Assembly: GCA_013399305.1 (NCBI GenBank)
Contig: VXAI01000271.1
Location: forward strand, 650,319-714,318
Direction: 5' to 3'
From: Rostratula benghalensis
Lineage: Eukaryota; Chordata; Aves; Charadriiformes; Rostratulidae
DNA: 64,000 nucleotides
In this document: positions 47,977 to 60,075 of the stretch, piece after piece
Numbering within the stretch: the first letter of the stretch is position 1
Layout of the letters: the number at the start of each line of letters is the position of its first letter
Notes under the pieces: model-generated
Databases searched by the model: none
Told to the model about the DNA's origin: nothing
The model's input: the letters and a program-made list of their open reading frames with translations, nothing else
Translations under genes and position numbers: made by a program

Positions 47977-49661
47977 TGAAAAGCCAAGCCAAGACCTAAA
48001 CATGGAAACCCAATCCTAAGTGAACTCAATAGAGGAAAATGCCAGATATTCAGATTTTTTTTCGGTTCATTTTCATTAAGAACCAAATCCTCAAGTGTCT
48101 CTGCAGGCAGAAATGATTAGTGTTCTATTCTTAGGATGAATGGAGGCTAATTGACATAGAATTAGGCTTTCACAAAGTTTGACAGCAGCTTTTTTGTTGA
48201 CCTATACATAATGTACCTTCTTAAACGAAGAAATTAGTTTCTAAGTTCTGCCTAAAACAAATGATTACGTAAAATTATATTATAATGGTTCAATTCATAT
48301 AAAATGTATGTTGTGGGGGATTTCTAGAGACACTTATACTGGCATGGTGACAGTCATGCTTAACTGTAAAATAGCTACCATAGTTGTCCCATCGCACCAT
48401 GACATGGCTGCCATTTTAAGTCAGAAGTCAACAGATATCAGTAGAAATATTGGACTGTAATCTAAAAACCAACATGGCAAATAGGTCACCCTATGAATTT
48501 TCATTTTCCTAATTTATCAGCGTGATATAAAGAAAGGTACACGACTGAAGTACAGGACATTCTGTTTGGGTTTTTTATTTAAATTTTGCGGGTTTTGAGT
48601 TCTAGAATGCAAATTCTGGGGTATAAACTCTATTCAGATATTGTTCTCAAATCCAGGAAAGCACTAACTTTCCTGAGCAATCTCAGTTAGTTGTTTTTCC
48701 AAAGGCAGGCTGAAAATTTCATGTGAGTAACTTTTCTGCAATACTCTTGCAAAATGTGACATCCTTATGATGCTTTGGAGTTCTTCTGAGACACAGGAAT
48801 GAAGGTGTAGGGAGAAAAATTTTGAATAAAACATTTTGAACTTGAAAGATGAAACTGAGTTTATGTAAAGGTTTACATCAGCTCTTGATGTACCTTGGTG
48901 TATATGCTGATCCATGCCTCAGACTGTAAGAATATTCATGCATTGAAGCTACCTTAAGTCATTTACTGCAGTGTGCCTGTAGTCAGCTGAATGAGAAGGA
49001 AGCACAGATTAAACCTACTTCAGCCCAACCTACAAAAAAAGCTAAGCAAACAGCAGAGAAAACAAGGCAAAACAAGAAGCTGATACCCAGATTGCCTTAC
49101 CATCAGGCCAAAAGAAAAATGGACTAGTCAGAAGTTTTAACAGTGGATAATAAGAAAGGGACACAGCAGGACAGCTGGAGAAAATGAGATGAGCAGCAGA
49201 CACTGAGACATTCCAGTGGATCTCCTCCAGGATGGATTTCTACAACTGAGGAGTCTCAAGCAAGAAGTATCATCCTTGGGGCTGAGACTGAACAAACCCA
49301 AGGACTGCAAGCATGGTGGTCCCAGCTGACCAGAACTGCTGCCTGCAGTTCAGAAGTGTTATAAAATGAAAACTCTCCGAGGCCTTGGCTAGAAAGATCC
49401 TCCAGCTTAATATTTGGCCTTGGCATTCAAAAACTTTTGTGCCTTTCTTTTCTGTTTCCAAGGGAAGACTCTTGAAGACCTTGCTCCCTCTGAAATCAAT
49501 GGCAAAACTCTTACTGGCTTTAATGGGAGAGGGATCAATATGGCAACTCTCTTGTCTCTGACACTCAATGCAGATCCTGTTCCTCCTCTGTAAAATAACA
49601 TCTGCTCTCATTAGTGACCCTACTTAAGGAAGGTACTTCAGAGGAAATTGTCTCATTTGCA

Positions 49662-49680
49662 GGGGGGGACGGGGATGGGG
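49662..49680 (+). other. Potential G-quadruplex motif
   Basis: A 7-G run, then two 4-G runs separated by AC and AT. It can satisfy the four-run rule only if the 7-G run supplies two strands. Confidence 0.4.
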
Positions 49681-50809
49681 ATGAACAACACACGCAGAAT
49701 TTGTTCCAAATCAATCTTTTAATTTCAAAATGGTTTTGGTTAGGTTTTTTTTTTTTTCCCCATTTCTTTAAGGATGAGATGACATGAATACATGTTCTGC
49801 ATGGTGGGAGAAGAACCCCAGTACCATCATTTGCCCTTCTGCCCTGGTGTTTCTCCCTTCTTGAAACCCTTTCTGATTCCTATCCACTCAGCCAAGCCTA
49901 GCTCTATGGAACATTGCATTGTTATTATTAATCATTCGTATTTTAAAGGGCAGGAATTCTTACAAAGGCTTTGCTGGGTTTTCTGCTATGTTGCCCTGGT
50001 GAGTATCTCTGAAGTCACTCGATCCCCAAGCCAGATACTTAGGAATCTATCTCCACTGTTACTCTAGATCCTGTTGAAATCAAATCTGAGTTATTTGTTT
50101 CTATGATTTTTCAGATCAGGTCATTATCCCAAAGGAAAAAGTTCAGCTGCGTCCTAACAGCTTTCTGATGTGCTTCACATCAGTTTTTTAAACAAATGCA
50201 TCTGTCTGATGGGAAATGAGTGTAAGGAATTGCTTCGGGTGTCATCAGCATGGTAGCAGGCAAAGAAGGGTCACAATCCTTCAGAGAGGAACGACACAGA
50301 AATAAAGAAAAAAAACCCCACACATAAAGTCAGGTTTCTTTTCTATTCATCAAATAAATCCTCTTTCAACTAGAAAAAAAAATTGTCTGGTGGGGAAAGG
50401 AGTGGGGAAAATTCATTCTCAGTGCTGTAAGTCCTTTACACCAGGTAGCATGCCCATGGGGAGGAGGGATGGCCAAGAAGGAGCCAAGATGAAAGGAAGC
50501 CAACCCTTTGCTCCCCAACATGATCCCCAGCTCTGGGCATGCTGGAGGAAGGTATGCCTGCTGCAGAAGAGGACAGCCATCCTCCTCTTCATCTTCCTCA
50601 CCTGCACTCAGATGGCCCTAAGCCTCAGTACAGGTTTGCTGTGGTGGTACAGATTTTGCTGGTCTCATCACCAGCTCCAATATTGTTTCTTCTGAGTCCC
50701 AGTTTGCCAGCTCTGTGCTATGCAGTGTTCTCAGGGAATGAAGCCTCTATTACAGTCTGGATGTTGTTGTTTTGAGGGGTATTTTTTTCATATCTGTCCA
50801 CTTTTAGTT

Positions 50810-50866
50810 AAAAAAAAAAAAAAAAACCAAAAACAAAAAACCCACCAAAAACCCCAAAACAAAAAG
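50810..50866 (+). repeat. A/C-only low-complexity tract
   Basis: A 17-A run followed by CCAAAAAC-type units, containing only A and C for about 57 bases. Confidence 0.88.
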
Positions 50867-51552
50867 TACATATATTTAGTAAAATTTAGTAATTTATGAG
50901 TGAGATTCACAGAAAGGTATGACTGGGAGTACCTGGTATAAAGAATAAGACTGTAAGAGATAATCCAGATACTCTTGGTGAATGAATGAAGGACCACATA
51001 AGTCTCCTCACCCCTTTCAAAACCCTTGCACAACCATTTTCACACAACACTTATTTTTCCTCTTACTTTCCATCATAATGATGTTCCCCATGTGCTTTCT
51101 ACACAGCCAGGGCTGCTTGTGGGACAAGGTGCCATCAGACAGAAGCCAAGCTGGCAGAGTTGGGCCCTCACTTGATGAGAGCAAAAGCGAAGGGCACAGA
51201 CACCATGATTGTTGATGATCTGTCTGGACAAGGAGGCAAAGAGAGGAAGACAAAGTTTGTGTCTTTTATATTTAGCTCCAGGGTGGCCATGCTATCTCTG
51301 TGTCATTGCTGGGCGGTGGGGAAGCATCCGTTCAGCCTTCTTGCACCATCTGTCTCCGTAAGAGCATCTGAAGCAGATAAGTAGGAAAATTGGCAATAAA
51401 CACTCACCCCCAAGGCTCCTCTGACGTCGGTTGCAGCGTTGCTCGACCCGAGGGCATATCTCCTGCTCACAAATGTGATGACAGACCCTGGCTTGTTTTC
51501 TGCACAGCTGGAAAGAGCACACGCTGCAGGGAGACTCTAAGTCAAGTGTGCT

Positions 51553-51560
51553 GAGTCACA
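51553..51560 (+). repeat. Putative target-site duplication, left copy
   Basis: GAGTCACA directly beside the 3' end of the minus-strand CR1. An identical 8-mer is at 52480-52487. CR1 insertions often have no clear duplication, so chance is possible. Confidence 0.4.
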
Positions 51561-52479
51561 AAATCACAGAATCAGGGAATAGTCAGAGTTGGAAGGGACC
51601 TCTAGAGATCACCCAGTCCAACTCCCCTGCTAAAGCAGGTTTGCCCAGAGCACATCACTCAGGGCTGCATCCAGGCGGGGCTTGAAGGTCTCCAGAGAAG
51701 GGGACTCCACACCCTCCCTGGACAGCCACTGCCAGGGCTCTGCCACCCTCACCCCAAAGAAGTTTTTCTTCATATTTGAATGGAATTTCCCCGGTTCCGG
51801 CTTGTGCCTGTTGCTCCTTGTCCTGTCACTGGGAACCAGTAAGAAGAGTCCAACTCCATCCTCCTTCAACCCACCCTTCAGATATTTGTTAGCATTAATA
51901 AGGTCTTCCTGCTCTCAGACTCTCCTCATCAGGGAGATGCTCCAATCCCTCCATCATCTTTGTTGCCATGTGCTGGACTCTCTCTGGTAGTTCCTTGTCT
52001 CTCTTGAACTGGGAAGCCCAGCACTGGATGCAGGCTTACAGTTGTGGCCTCACCAGTGCCAAGTAGAGGGGGAGAATGACCTCCCTCTACCTCCTGGCCA
52101 CACTCTTCCCTGTGCAGCTCAGGATTCCATTGTCCTTCTTGGTGACAAAGGCACATTGCTGGCTCATGGAGAGTTCACTGTTTACCAGGAACCCCAGATC
52201 CTTCTCCTCAGAAGTGTTTTCCAGCAGGTCTGCCCCTAACCTAAACTGTTGCCTGGCATTCTTCCTCCCCAAGTGCAGGACCCTACACTTGCCCTTGTTG
52301 AACCTCATGAGGTTCCTCTCTGCCCAGCTCTCCATCCTGTCCAGGTCATGCTGGATGGTGGCACAGCCTTCTGCAGTATCAACCAGCTCTGTTAATTTGG
52401 TATCATCAATTAATTTGCTGAGGATACACTCTGTGCCCTCATCCAGGTCACTGATTAATATGTTGAACACGACTGGACC
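51561..52479 (-). mobile_element. Longest CR1 LINE fragment, minus strand
   Basis: The plus strand starts with 'aaatcacagaatcag' (reversed 3' terminus) and continues with 'gttggaagggacctctagag' and 'gggcttgaaggtctccagag'. It then runs through the ORF2 C-terminal region and the RT region ('ttgttgaacctcatgaggtt', 'caggtcatgctggatggtgg') to 'atgttgaacacgactggac'. The minus strand encodes CR1 ORF2 pieces, including 'GVRVAEPWQWLSREGVESPS' and the RT block described separately. At about 919 bp it is the longest copy in the window. It is bounded by an 8-bp direct repeat GAGTCACA at 51553-51560 and 52480-52487. Confidence 0.94.
52087..52470 (-). pseudogene. CR1 ORF2 reverse-transcriptase remnant
   Basis: This 127-codon minus-strand frame covers the RT palm and thumb part of CR1 ORF2: '[14 protein letters not shown]', then '[12 protein letters not shown]', then '[20 protein letters not shown]', then 'CRVLHLGR', in family order. 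The catalytic box, normally F/Y-A-D-D, reads LIDD. Both aspartates remain but the preceding residues are changed. The endonuclease, the RT fingers and most of the C-terminus are missing from the frame, so it is not functional. Confidence 0.88.
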
Positions 52480-52487
52480 GAGTCACA
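52480..52487 (+). repeat. Putative target-site duplication, right copy
   Basis: GAGTCACA directly beside the truncated 5' end of the CR1 at 51561-52479, identical to the left copy. Confidence 0.4.
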
Positions 52488-54139
52488 CCATCTGGGAACA
52501 TCCCTTGCTTCAGGAACATCTCAGGAGTCTCTGTATACTCTAATAGCCTGGGGCTGCAGCTCTAGGCAGACCTTTTACCTGAGATTTGCCAAGAGAAAGA
52601 AGGATTTCTAGCTTCTCCCCATGCTATCCTGGCCACTGCAAGACTGGAAACCAGCCAAGCGGAGCTTCCTGGGGAGCAAGAGGGCTGCTCCTGCCACTTC
52701 AGTCCTCAGCTGCAATACCCACGTGAACGAATTAAAAAGTAATAAGTTCAATGAGTTTGACACAATCTATGGATTCAGAAGTAATTAACAAGGATAATTA
52801 ACTTTAAAAGGGAAACCAGATGATTTGTAAGGGAAAAGTAGAGATGAGATTCAGCTTTATTTTTCCAACTGCTTCCCTTAAATAGATTAGCTCAAACTCC
52901 TGTTACCAAGATACTGTACAAGCCATCAAGCACATCTGCTTTTTTCCTTGTTCCTGTCTGCCTGGGTTTAGATCGTGCTTATTTCAATACTTTTTTAGGA
53001 AAGCACCTGAGCATTGTCCAAAAATCAATCCTTCATTGAACAAATATTAACTGAACTGTAGCCGAAGGAACTGATGTATAGGCTCATTAAAGAAATAATT
53101 TAACGTTGTGATTGTTGATCCAGTCATTATGTTAACTTTTTACTGTTACCATGGCTGGCAAGAAGTTAGTATCTGAAATCCATGTCCAGGCAGAGGATTT
53201 GCCTTCTTTTCATAGTACTTTTGTCTGTATTATGGCTGTACAGATGGATATCTATTATGGACCGGCATTCATCTCGATTTGCTTTTATATCCCACCTCTA
53301 CCCTTCTGGAAAGGTCAAATTCTCCTTCATGGCTTTTTTTGCTGTACAAGAGATCATCTGAAAATAGAGGATTTATCAGTTTCCTAATTGAATGCTAGCA
53401 ATATCTAGAAGCACCAAAACATAATATCCAGAATTACCTCTTCTAACAGCTTCCTTTCTGTTTCTACATCCAGCTTTTTCTGATTGAGGTACAATCCTCT
53501 AATCATGTCTGTTATGATGAAATTTTGCTCAGCTCATCTGCCAGCATTGCCAGAATCCTTATTTCCTTGATTTCTATTCCCCTCAAAATGTGTTTCAGAT
53601 TTGGCATTTCTCTCCCTCTCCTCCTCTCCATTTTGCTGCTATCTGGGGCAGCTGTGGGACCTTTGAAAACTAACAGTAAAAAATTACATAAAAACACTAT
53701 CTCCTCCAATTTTCATCTCCACCCCATTTCATTCTTTTAGGTATTATTATTTTGGTGAAAAGCAGATTTATGGAATATTCTGCCTCAGTGTTTTGGGTTT
53801 TTCCCCATAATCTGCTTTTATTTAATCCAGCATGCCGATGTCACATAGGCTGATTATGGCCTCAGAAATATTCATAAGAAATTTTCCTGAAATTAATGAG
53901 AATTGTGGACGAGGCAAAATTTGATTATTTCCTTTTCTTAGGCTATGCTCCTTAGGGCAGTTCACATTTTTTATAGTGTGCAGCCAATGAGGGTGACAAT
54001 ATCAGACGGAAAATGAAGCAATTGCCAGATATTTTCCATCTCAGTTAATAAGCCCCCTGCTCCATGTCAGACCGAAGCTTATACTGAGGGCAGTCAAGGA
54101 TTTTTATTTTATACTGGAAATATATTTCTAGTGTTCTTT

Positions 54140-54175
54140 AAAAAAAAAAAAAAAAAAAAAAAGAAGAGAGAGAGA
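54140..54175 (+). repeat. Poly-A tract with GA tail
   Basis: 23 A followed by GAAGAGAGAGAGA. Purine-only on this strand, a simple repeat. Confidence 0.9.
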
Positions 54176-57100
54176 ATTTTATGAGCAATTCAGTCTTCAT
54201 ACTTTTAATCCTTAAATTCTTGCAAAGGCTACCATTGGTTCAGGGCCAAATACTGAGCGGCTGAATAATAGGAAAACAAGTCCAGCCTGGAATAAGTGCA
54301 GCAGAACAAAACCATTTTGCTTTGGACCTTCTGCCAGTGCTTGGTATAGTGACACTGGGTGAGACTTAAGGTATTGAAAGATGGCCAGTGCGATAATTCA
54401 AGATTTGAATAAGCATGTTACTTGTTAGGTGAAACTGTGGGTATTTCATGGGGCTTTACAAGACTGTTTTACATACAAAATAATGATATATATGCAAAAC
54501 CTATATCCCATGACAAAGTTTCTGACTCACTGAGTTTTACACTGTTTCCTGTTAAGAAATGCTTCCTTTGTGCATGTCAACAGTGTTTTCAGTTATTGTG
54601 TTCAGTTTGCTTTTACAGGCTTAAAAAAATAACTTCCTATTTGTTTTTTCCCTTGGCTTTCTCCATACTTTTTCTTAATTTACTGATATGGTGGTTACCT
54701 GCTTTTGGAAAGGAAATGTAATAATATAAATTATATTTTTGTTAAAGGTATTGGGCATATTCTTAATGGCTGATTTGTCCAATATGACACCCATCATGAG
54801 GTATGCTAATAAAAATCATATTTCATAGACTGGTGTGAGTGCCCATTGTTGTTGCTTACTATGGACATTATGGATATTTATATATATGTTATGGACAATG
54901 CTCTCATAAAAATTTCAACAACCCTTTTTTCTGTAAAGGCTTCTTTTAATTACTGCTGACTTTTTGGGGGTGGGCTTGAGCTTTCTTTCTTTTTTTTTTT
55001 TCCCTGCGATTTTTTTTGTGCATTTATTACGTGTGGAAAGTGCTGGGTTATGAGCTCCAGTATATCTCTCTACCACCATTTTCAGTGTCTCCACAGGAAA
55101 ATAGACAAATCTGATTCCAGGTATGCTAAAGCCAAGTGTAAGTCCTTTTTCCTGTAACTTTTCCCCAATTACAACAGTGGGAAGGTCCCTGTCTAGTTCC
55201 TGACAAACCTATAACAGATGACAATGGACAAACCAGTCTTTTGATGTAGACTGGCCCAGATCTGCTCAAGAGAGTTGTGTTATTTTCACTTTCAGTTTGT
55301 CTGAGACAATTTAGAGAGAAAGAGCATGTTTCATTACAGCCTATTGGCTGCAACGAGTCACACGTGGCTCTACATATACTGCTGACCACCTACCTCCAAA
55401 TACACAGTGCATTCCTGCAGAAAGTAGAGGGGTTTTCTGTGAGGGCAAACAAGATCCTTTCATTCCCCAGATCTTTGTGGCCAAATCTCTTAACGTGTAG
55501 ACCTTTGGTATTTGTGATGTCTTGGTTCTGTTGTTTTGCCAGTATGAAGAAAGGCAATAGTTGAATATCCTTGGTTGCAGCTGGAAATGTTAGAAGTTTT
55601 CATTTATACAAGTCCCTGGATATGAAATTCTTACTTTCTGCGTGTTTTTAAAGTCCTTGTTGTCTGAGATTTGCCTATCCAGAATTTTGTGCAAGGGTCA
55701 TGAAGGCCAGCTACTAAAAACAGACGTGGGCAGGTTGACATGCAGTTTAAGTCAATTTATAGCCTGCATCAGAAGGGAAAATTGTCAAAAGCAGCATTGT
55801 GCAGATGAATGCTTTACTTATTGCACAAAGTACTTCTTGCAACAAAGATGAGACCTATGAACACTTGAAAATTTAATGCTATTACCAGCAAAAGAGAATG
55901 CAAGACAAAAAGATAGGGGTTGTCATCCTCATGGCCACACATACAAATTTCCCAGTACTGGAAGAGCTTTGAGATTGCAGCTAAGAGTACACGAGGTATT
56001 TTCACTGCCTGTTTGCCAAAGTTCGCATTACTCAGTAGTCTGGTTTAGCCTGCAGCATTGTAATAGCTGATGATGGTATGGATGAATGAATTTGTTAAAT
56101 TCTCCGTTACCGTTCTGAGTACGTTTGCCTACGAGGCTTTAACATGGATTCATCAAATACATATTACAGAAGCAGCGTGGGACTTGAATGCTCAATTGTA
56201 GCTGATCTGATACAGATGAATCTTATACATGAGGAAACCTTTGTGCTCTTTCATTTTTCAGACATTAACTTTAAAGCCAGCGGTTGGAAAATGTCAAAGA
56301 AAATAAAGAAGGCAAAATAAGGTACTTAAGGCTTAAGAAGTTAGCTTCTTTTCAAAGTGATGCATGGGTGGTACTGTGTAAATTCCTGTTTGTGAAGAAG
56401 ATTTGTGTATGCCTCCCATGTGCCATTTTGAAAAGATACTCTCGGTCTTAGAACATTTGTATTTGTCTTTCATTAAGGAAATGTAGCACAGTGAGTCACC
56501 TATTGAAAAGAGGGCTACAGAACCACCACTGTCAGAGCCCAGAATTGTTGAAAAGAAGAAATTCACATGTGAAATATCACAGTTGCAGACTGTGGAAGAG
56601 TCTCTCTTGCTTCCTCTCTCAATTTAAAATATAGATATCCATGCTTAAACTCTTATCTCGTTATTGATATTATTATTATCAGTCTTGTTATTAACATTTA
56701 TTTATTTGTACAGCTCTGCAGCTTGCTAGGTATTTTACATGTCGCCGAAATGCACATTATCTGCCCTAGATAACGTGCTATTTTTCTTCTCTGTTATTAT
56801 TTTTCAAATTATTCAATAGTCACAGTCTGTAGCTACTGTATGCCATTAGCTAAAATTTCAAACATCATAAACATAAAATTAAGATTTCAGTCAGGAAGAA
56901 GAAAAAGGATGAGGTACAGTTGAGTCAGAAACTGTTTGTCTCTTTGCAGATAAACACCTTAATAATTAGCATTTAGAAGAAAGAACAAAGAGCTCAGAAC
57001 TAGACTCTAATGTTTAATCACTTGTTATACACAAAATGCATTGTTCAATCTGAATTCTTAAACGCGTTGGTGTTTAAGGGTGAGGTGTTCAACTCAAGCT

Positions 57101-57751
57101 GCACAGAAAATCAAGCTTAGCTACAGGCACTGGTCCTACGATGTAAAAAAAAAAAATGAATCAGCAAAGGGAGGTGAGAACAGCGTGAAGCATTGATTCT
57201 GCCGCCCAAAACGCCGCTAAGAAACCCAATTTGTTGCAGGATGAAACATCGTGTGCGGAGTGCGATGATTCTCCTCCCATCCGTCCCAAATGGCACCTGC
57301 CAGCCAAATTACTCCTGGCTAATTGCAAACTAGCTCCTACCGTGCTCCTCAATGACTGGACCAGGCACAGACCCCTTTTGTAGACCCATTCAGCCACAGT
57401 TTAACCCGAGGGATTGGGGAGAAACTCAACCCACCAAATTATTTTTGCCTCCTTGAGAAAGCTCAGAAGCTGTGCCCACTCCGCAGATCTGCTCTTAGGA
57501 CTTGTTTGTTAGGACCCAGAGGAGCTGACATCAATTCTAATTAGTTTTCTCTCAAGAATCAGAGATTTGGATGTTCTGTTCTGATTCGGTCGGTTTTCTT
57601 TTTTTTCTGTGCTTTATCAACATAGTTTGTGACACTTAAGTCATAATCAGTTATTCTTGTGCAATATATTTAAGAAGGGCCATAGTCACAGCACAATGCT
57701 ATTATTACTGTTCTTTTCTTCCTGCCTCCAAAATGGGACTGCCTCACATGC

Positions 57752-57775
57752 AAAAAAAAAAAAAAAAAAAAAAAA
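57752..57775 (+). repeat. Poly-A tract, 24 A
   Basis: An uninterrupted 24-A run with no AATAAA within the preceding 60 bases and no recognisable retrocopy. Confidence 0.9.
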
Positions 57776-57970
57776 GCCAAACTCTTATCTTTTGAACCTC
57801 AACAGCAGTTTTCTGGCTGACAGTTTAAATTACCACGATTTTACTTCTTATCTACATATACCTCTTAGCTATATGCACTTGATATTGGAAGCTATATGCA
57901 AAGAATGTTACTATTGTAAAAATGTTGCTATTAACTGTTATGCTAAGTTGGAATTTAAATTGTACTAGGG

Positions 57971-58035
57971 AAAAAAAAAAAAGTATATTGAGCCTAAACC
58001 AGTATCATCTTAGGAAACAAAAAAAAAAAAAAAAT
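57971..58035 (+). repeat. Two closely spaced poly-A runs
   Basis: A runs of 13 (57971-57983) and 17 (58019-58035) separated by about 35 bases of unique sequence. Confidence 0.85.
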
Positions 58036-58587
58036 CAACTGTTTTATGTCAAGTGATATCTGGGAAGACAAAAGCTGGACTGAAGTGATATTTATTTTCT
58101 AAGAGAAGATTTTTATACAGGTTTTCACACCACAGCGCCCATGAAGACCTACCCCATGGCTGGAGGTATGCACAGCAGATGCCTGTGCAATCCTTGTACC
58201 TGCTGAGACCCCCTAACCCTATTTTACTTGAAACAGCCTTCAAAACAAAGCAGTGCAAGTCTCACCCTGGACGCTGAAGAGATGCACAGTTCCATAACCC
58301 CCACTTGAGGCAATTCCCACCTGCCTGCTCTGCAGAAGCAGCATAGGGCTAGAAGGGGACTGAAGAGCATCCATAACAAAGGTGCACAAGCCATAACTTG
58401 CAGCTCAGAATCCTCTGCAGAAGTATGGTTTTCAGTGTTTTCCCTGCTGAGAAATTGCATGAAAAACAGTGGGAAATGACGGCAGGTGTTTGGCAATAGT
58501 AGTCCCTTGGAACATCTCATTACTGTACTACAGAACGGATGTAAATCTCATATATTTGTAACGTATGGGGCTTTTCTGTACCCTGGA

Positions 58588-58627
58588 ATACATACATATA
58601 TATATATTATTATTTTATTTTTTATTG
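58588..58627 (+). repeat. TA/TTA low-complexity repeat
   Basis: ACAT and TA units followed by TTA and TTTTA units. AT-only except for the first few bases and the last. Confidence 0.8.
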
Positions 58628-58953
58628 TGACTGGGAATAAGACATTTGCCTGTTGCACAGGAAGGTTTCCACAGGTTGACATGGGAAGTCAATGGAAAGA
58701 CCCTTTGGGCCCTAACAGTTCCAGCGCCTGTATGTTCACAATCTCATCAGTATGTGAGTCAGTCCTTTTGGCAATACAAGATAATACCCATACACAGAAA
58801 CAGTGTTTAAAAATAGGCAAATATAGTCCATAATAATGACCGAATGATGATATAAAATTAAGCTGTGGCAATAAAATACTAGTTTGTCCCTACATGCTCA
58901 CCAAAAGAACATTACTACATTCTATTTAAAAGCATGAGATATGGAATAAATAT

Positions 58954-58979
58954 TGTCAAATATTTATGTCAAATGTTTA
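58954..58979 (+). repeat. 13-bp tandem duplication
   Basis: TGTCAAATATTTA is followed directly by TGTCAAATGTTTA, two units with one mismatch. Confidence 0.9.
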
Positions 58980-60011
58980 AAGAAGGAAAACCTCTCCTAA
59001 TACTTTTTAATTTATATGTTTTCTTTTCACTAGTCCTTTAAAAATAGTAACCACAGATTTTGTAGTCTGTCTGGACGCAGAAGATTTATTAGTACTTATA
59101 AATGTGAAGAGGTTTCTATTACTGCATTCACTATTGCATTTAGTTTTTTTAAGCTGGCTAATTCTGCAGGTCAGATTTCAGGAAAGGCAAATATCTTTAC
59201 CCACAGTTTCTCTGTTTTCGATAGTCACTGCAGTTTTTGTAGGGTGGGGAAATAGCAACTTCACAAGCCCTTCCCCGTGGCTCAGTAGGTAGTTTCCCAT
59301 GCAGTCTCATAGTTCAGAGCAGGTTTTTTTTTTGTATCTGCCTTGTGAAGCCTGCCTCAAGATGTTTGTCTTGAAGGATAGTGGAAGACATGCTAAAGAT
59401 TCATTTTTCTTACAGGAATTACAATTGTTCACCACAGGCTGACGTAACATAGTCTAGCCAAACTGTTTTATTATATACTGTGCTCGCAAGTTACGTTATT
59501 TCAGTCAATAAATACGTACAGATAGCATATTACCTGGTCTTCAATCGTGTACAATAGTATTTCTAAAAATTGTCATAATAGAGGCCTGTTCTGTCCCTGG
59601 TCATCTATAAAAGGAGGAGAAAAACCATAAATCCTTTTGTTGACTTTTATGGGGGTTGGATTCAGATCAGTGATGCAGTTGCAGCTAAATTGCTCTCATA
59701 GGATAGAAATATTCTACGGGGAGGGGGGGGAACTTTGAAATTGCTCTGTTCATACAGATGTCAAAGCTGTAACAGGGCAGGTCCCTTTGACCAGATGTCA
59801 GAAATACCTTTTTTACCAGGCAGCTGTGTCATCTATTCTCCAAAAGTGTAATTTGTTTTAGAGAAAAGTTATTTCTAAAAGTTTTATTGGCATAATAAAG
59901 GCAGTTTATCACATAATTCTGTAATTCATCATATGCATAGCACTGTTTGATGAATATATATTTTCTTGCCAAATACTTGTATACTTGCCAAAGTTTTACA
60001 GTTAATTAGGT

Positions 60012-60075
60012 ATTTGGCTTTATTCATTGGCTTCAATAAAGTTACCCCAAAGATGAAATTGGCCCAATGTTTATG
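60012..60075. mobile_element. Ancient palindromic MITE-like relic, partial
   Basis: 'cattggcttcaataaagtta', 'ccccaaagatgaa' and 'attggcccaatg' resemble the centre and one terminus of the same kind of ancient sauropsid palindromic element as at 14995-15090 ('cattgacttcaatggagtta ... tttggccca'). Part of the arm is deleted. Confidence 0.38.

Larger units (their letters stand above)
41531..51552. other. Unique non-coding sequence with simple repeats
   Basis: No gene is supported. It holds poly-T runs (43775-43799, 45971-45987), A/C-only tracts (45453-45512, 50810-50866), a pentamer microsatellite (47926-47976), a splice-acceptor-like site at 45995 and a G-rich motif at 49662-49680. The 42180-42400 part is GC-rich, which explains its longer chance open frames on both strands. 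Confidence 0.5.
52488..60011. other. Unique non-coding sequence with conserved-element-like blocks
   Basis: No gene is supported. Landmarks are the ATTA-rich block at 53760-54105, an A/GA tract (54140-54175), poly-A runs (57752-57775, 57971-57983, 58019-58035), a TA/TTA repeat (58588-58627) and a 13-bp tandem (58954-58979). The 57160-57420 stretch is CpG-containing unlike its AT-rich surroundings. Confidence 0.5.

Noticed and set aside
47841..48086. Minus-strand frame with repeated AKQSK peptide
   Set aside because: It is produced by the GCTTT microsatellite.
52076..52543. 155-codon plus-strand open frame
   Set aside because: It is the antisense of the CR1 reverse-transcriptase remnant.
59650..59700. 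Another possible palindromic MITE arm ('gggttggattcagatcagtg')
   Set aside because: Too short and too diverged to separate from chance.
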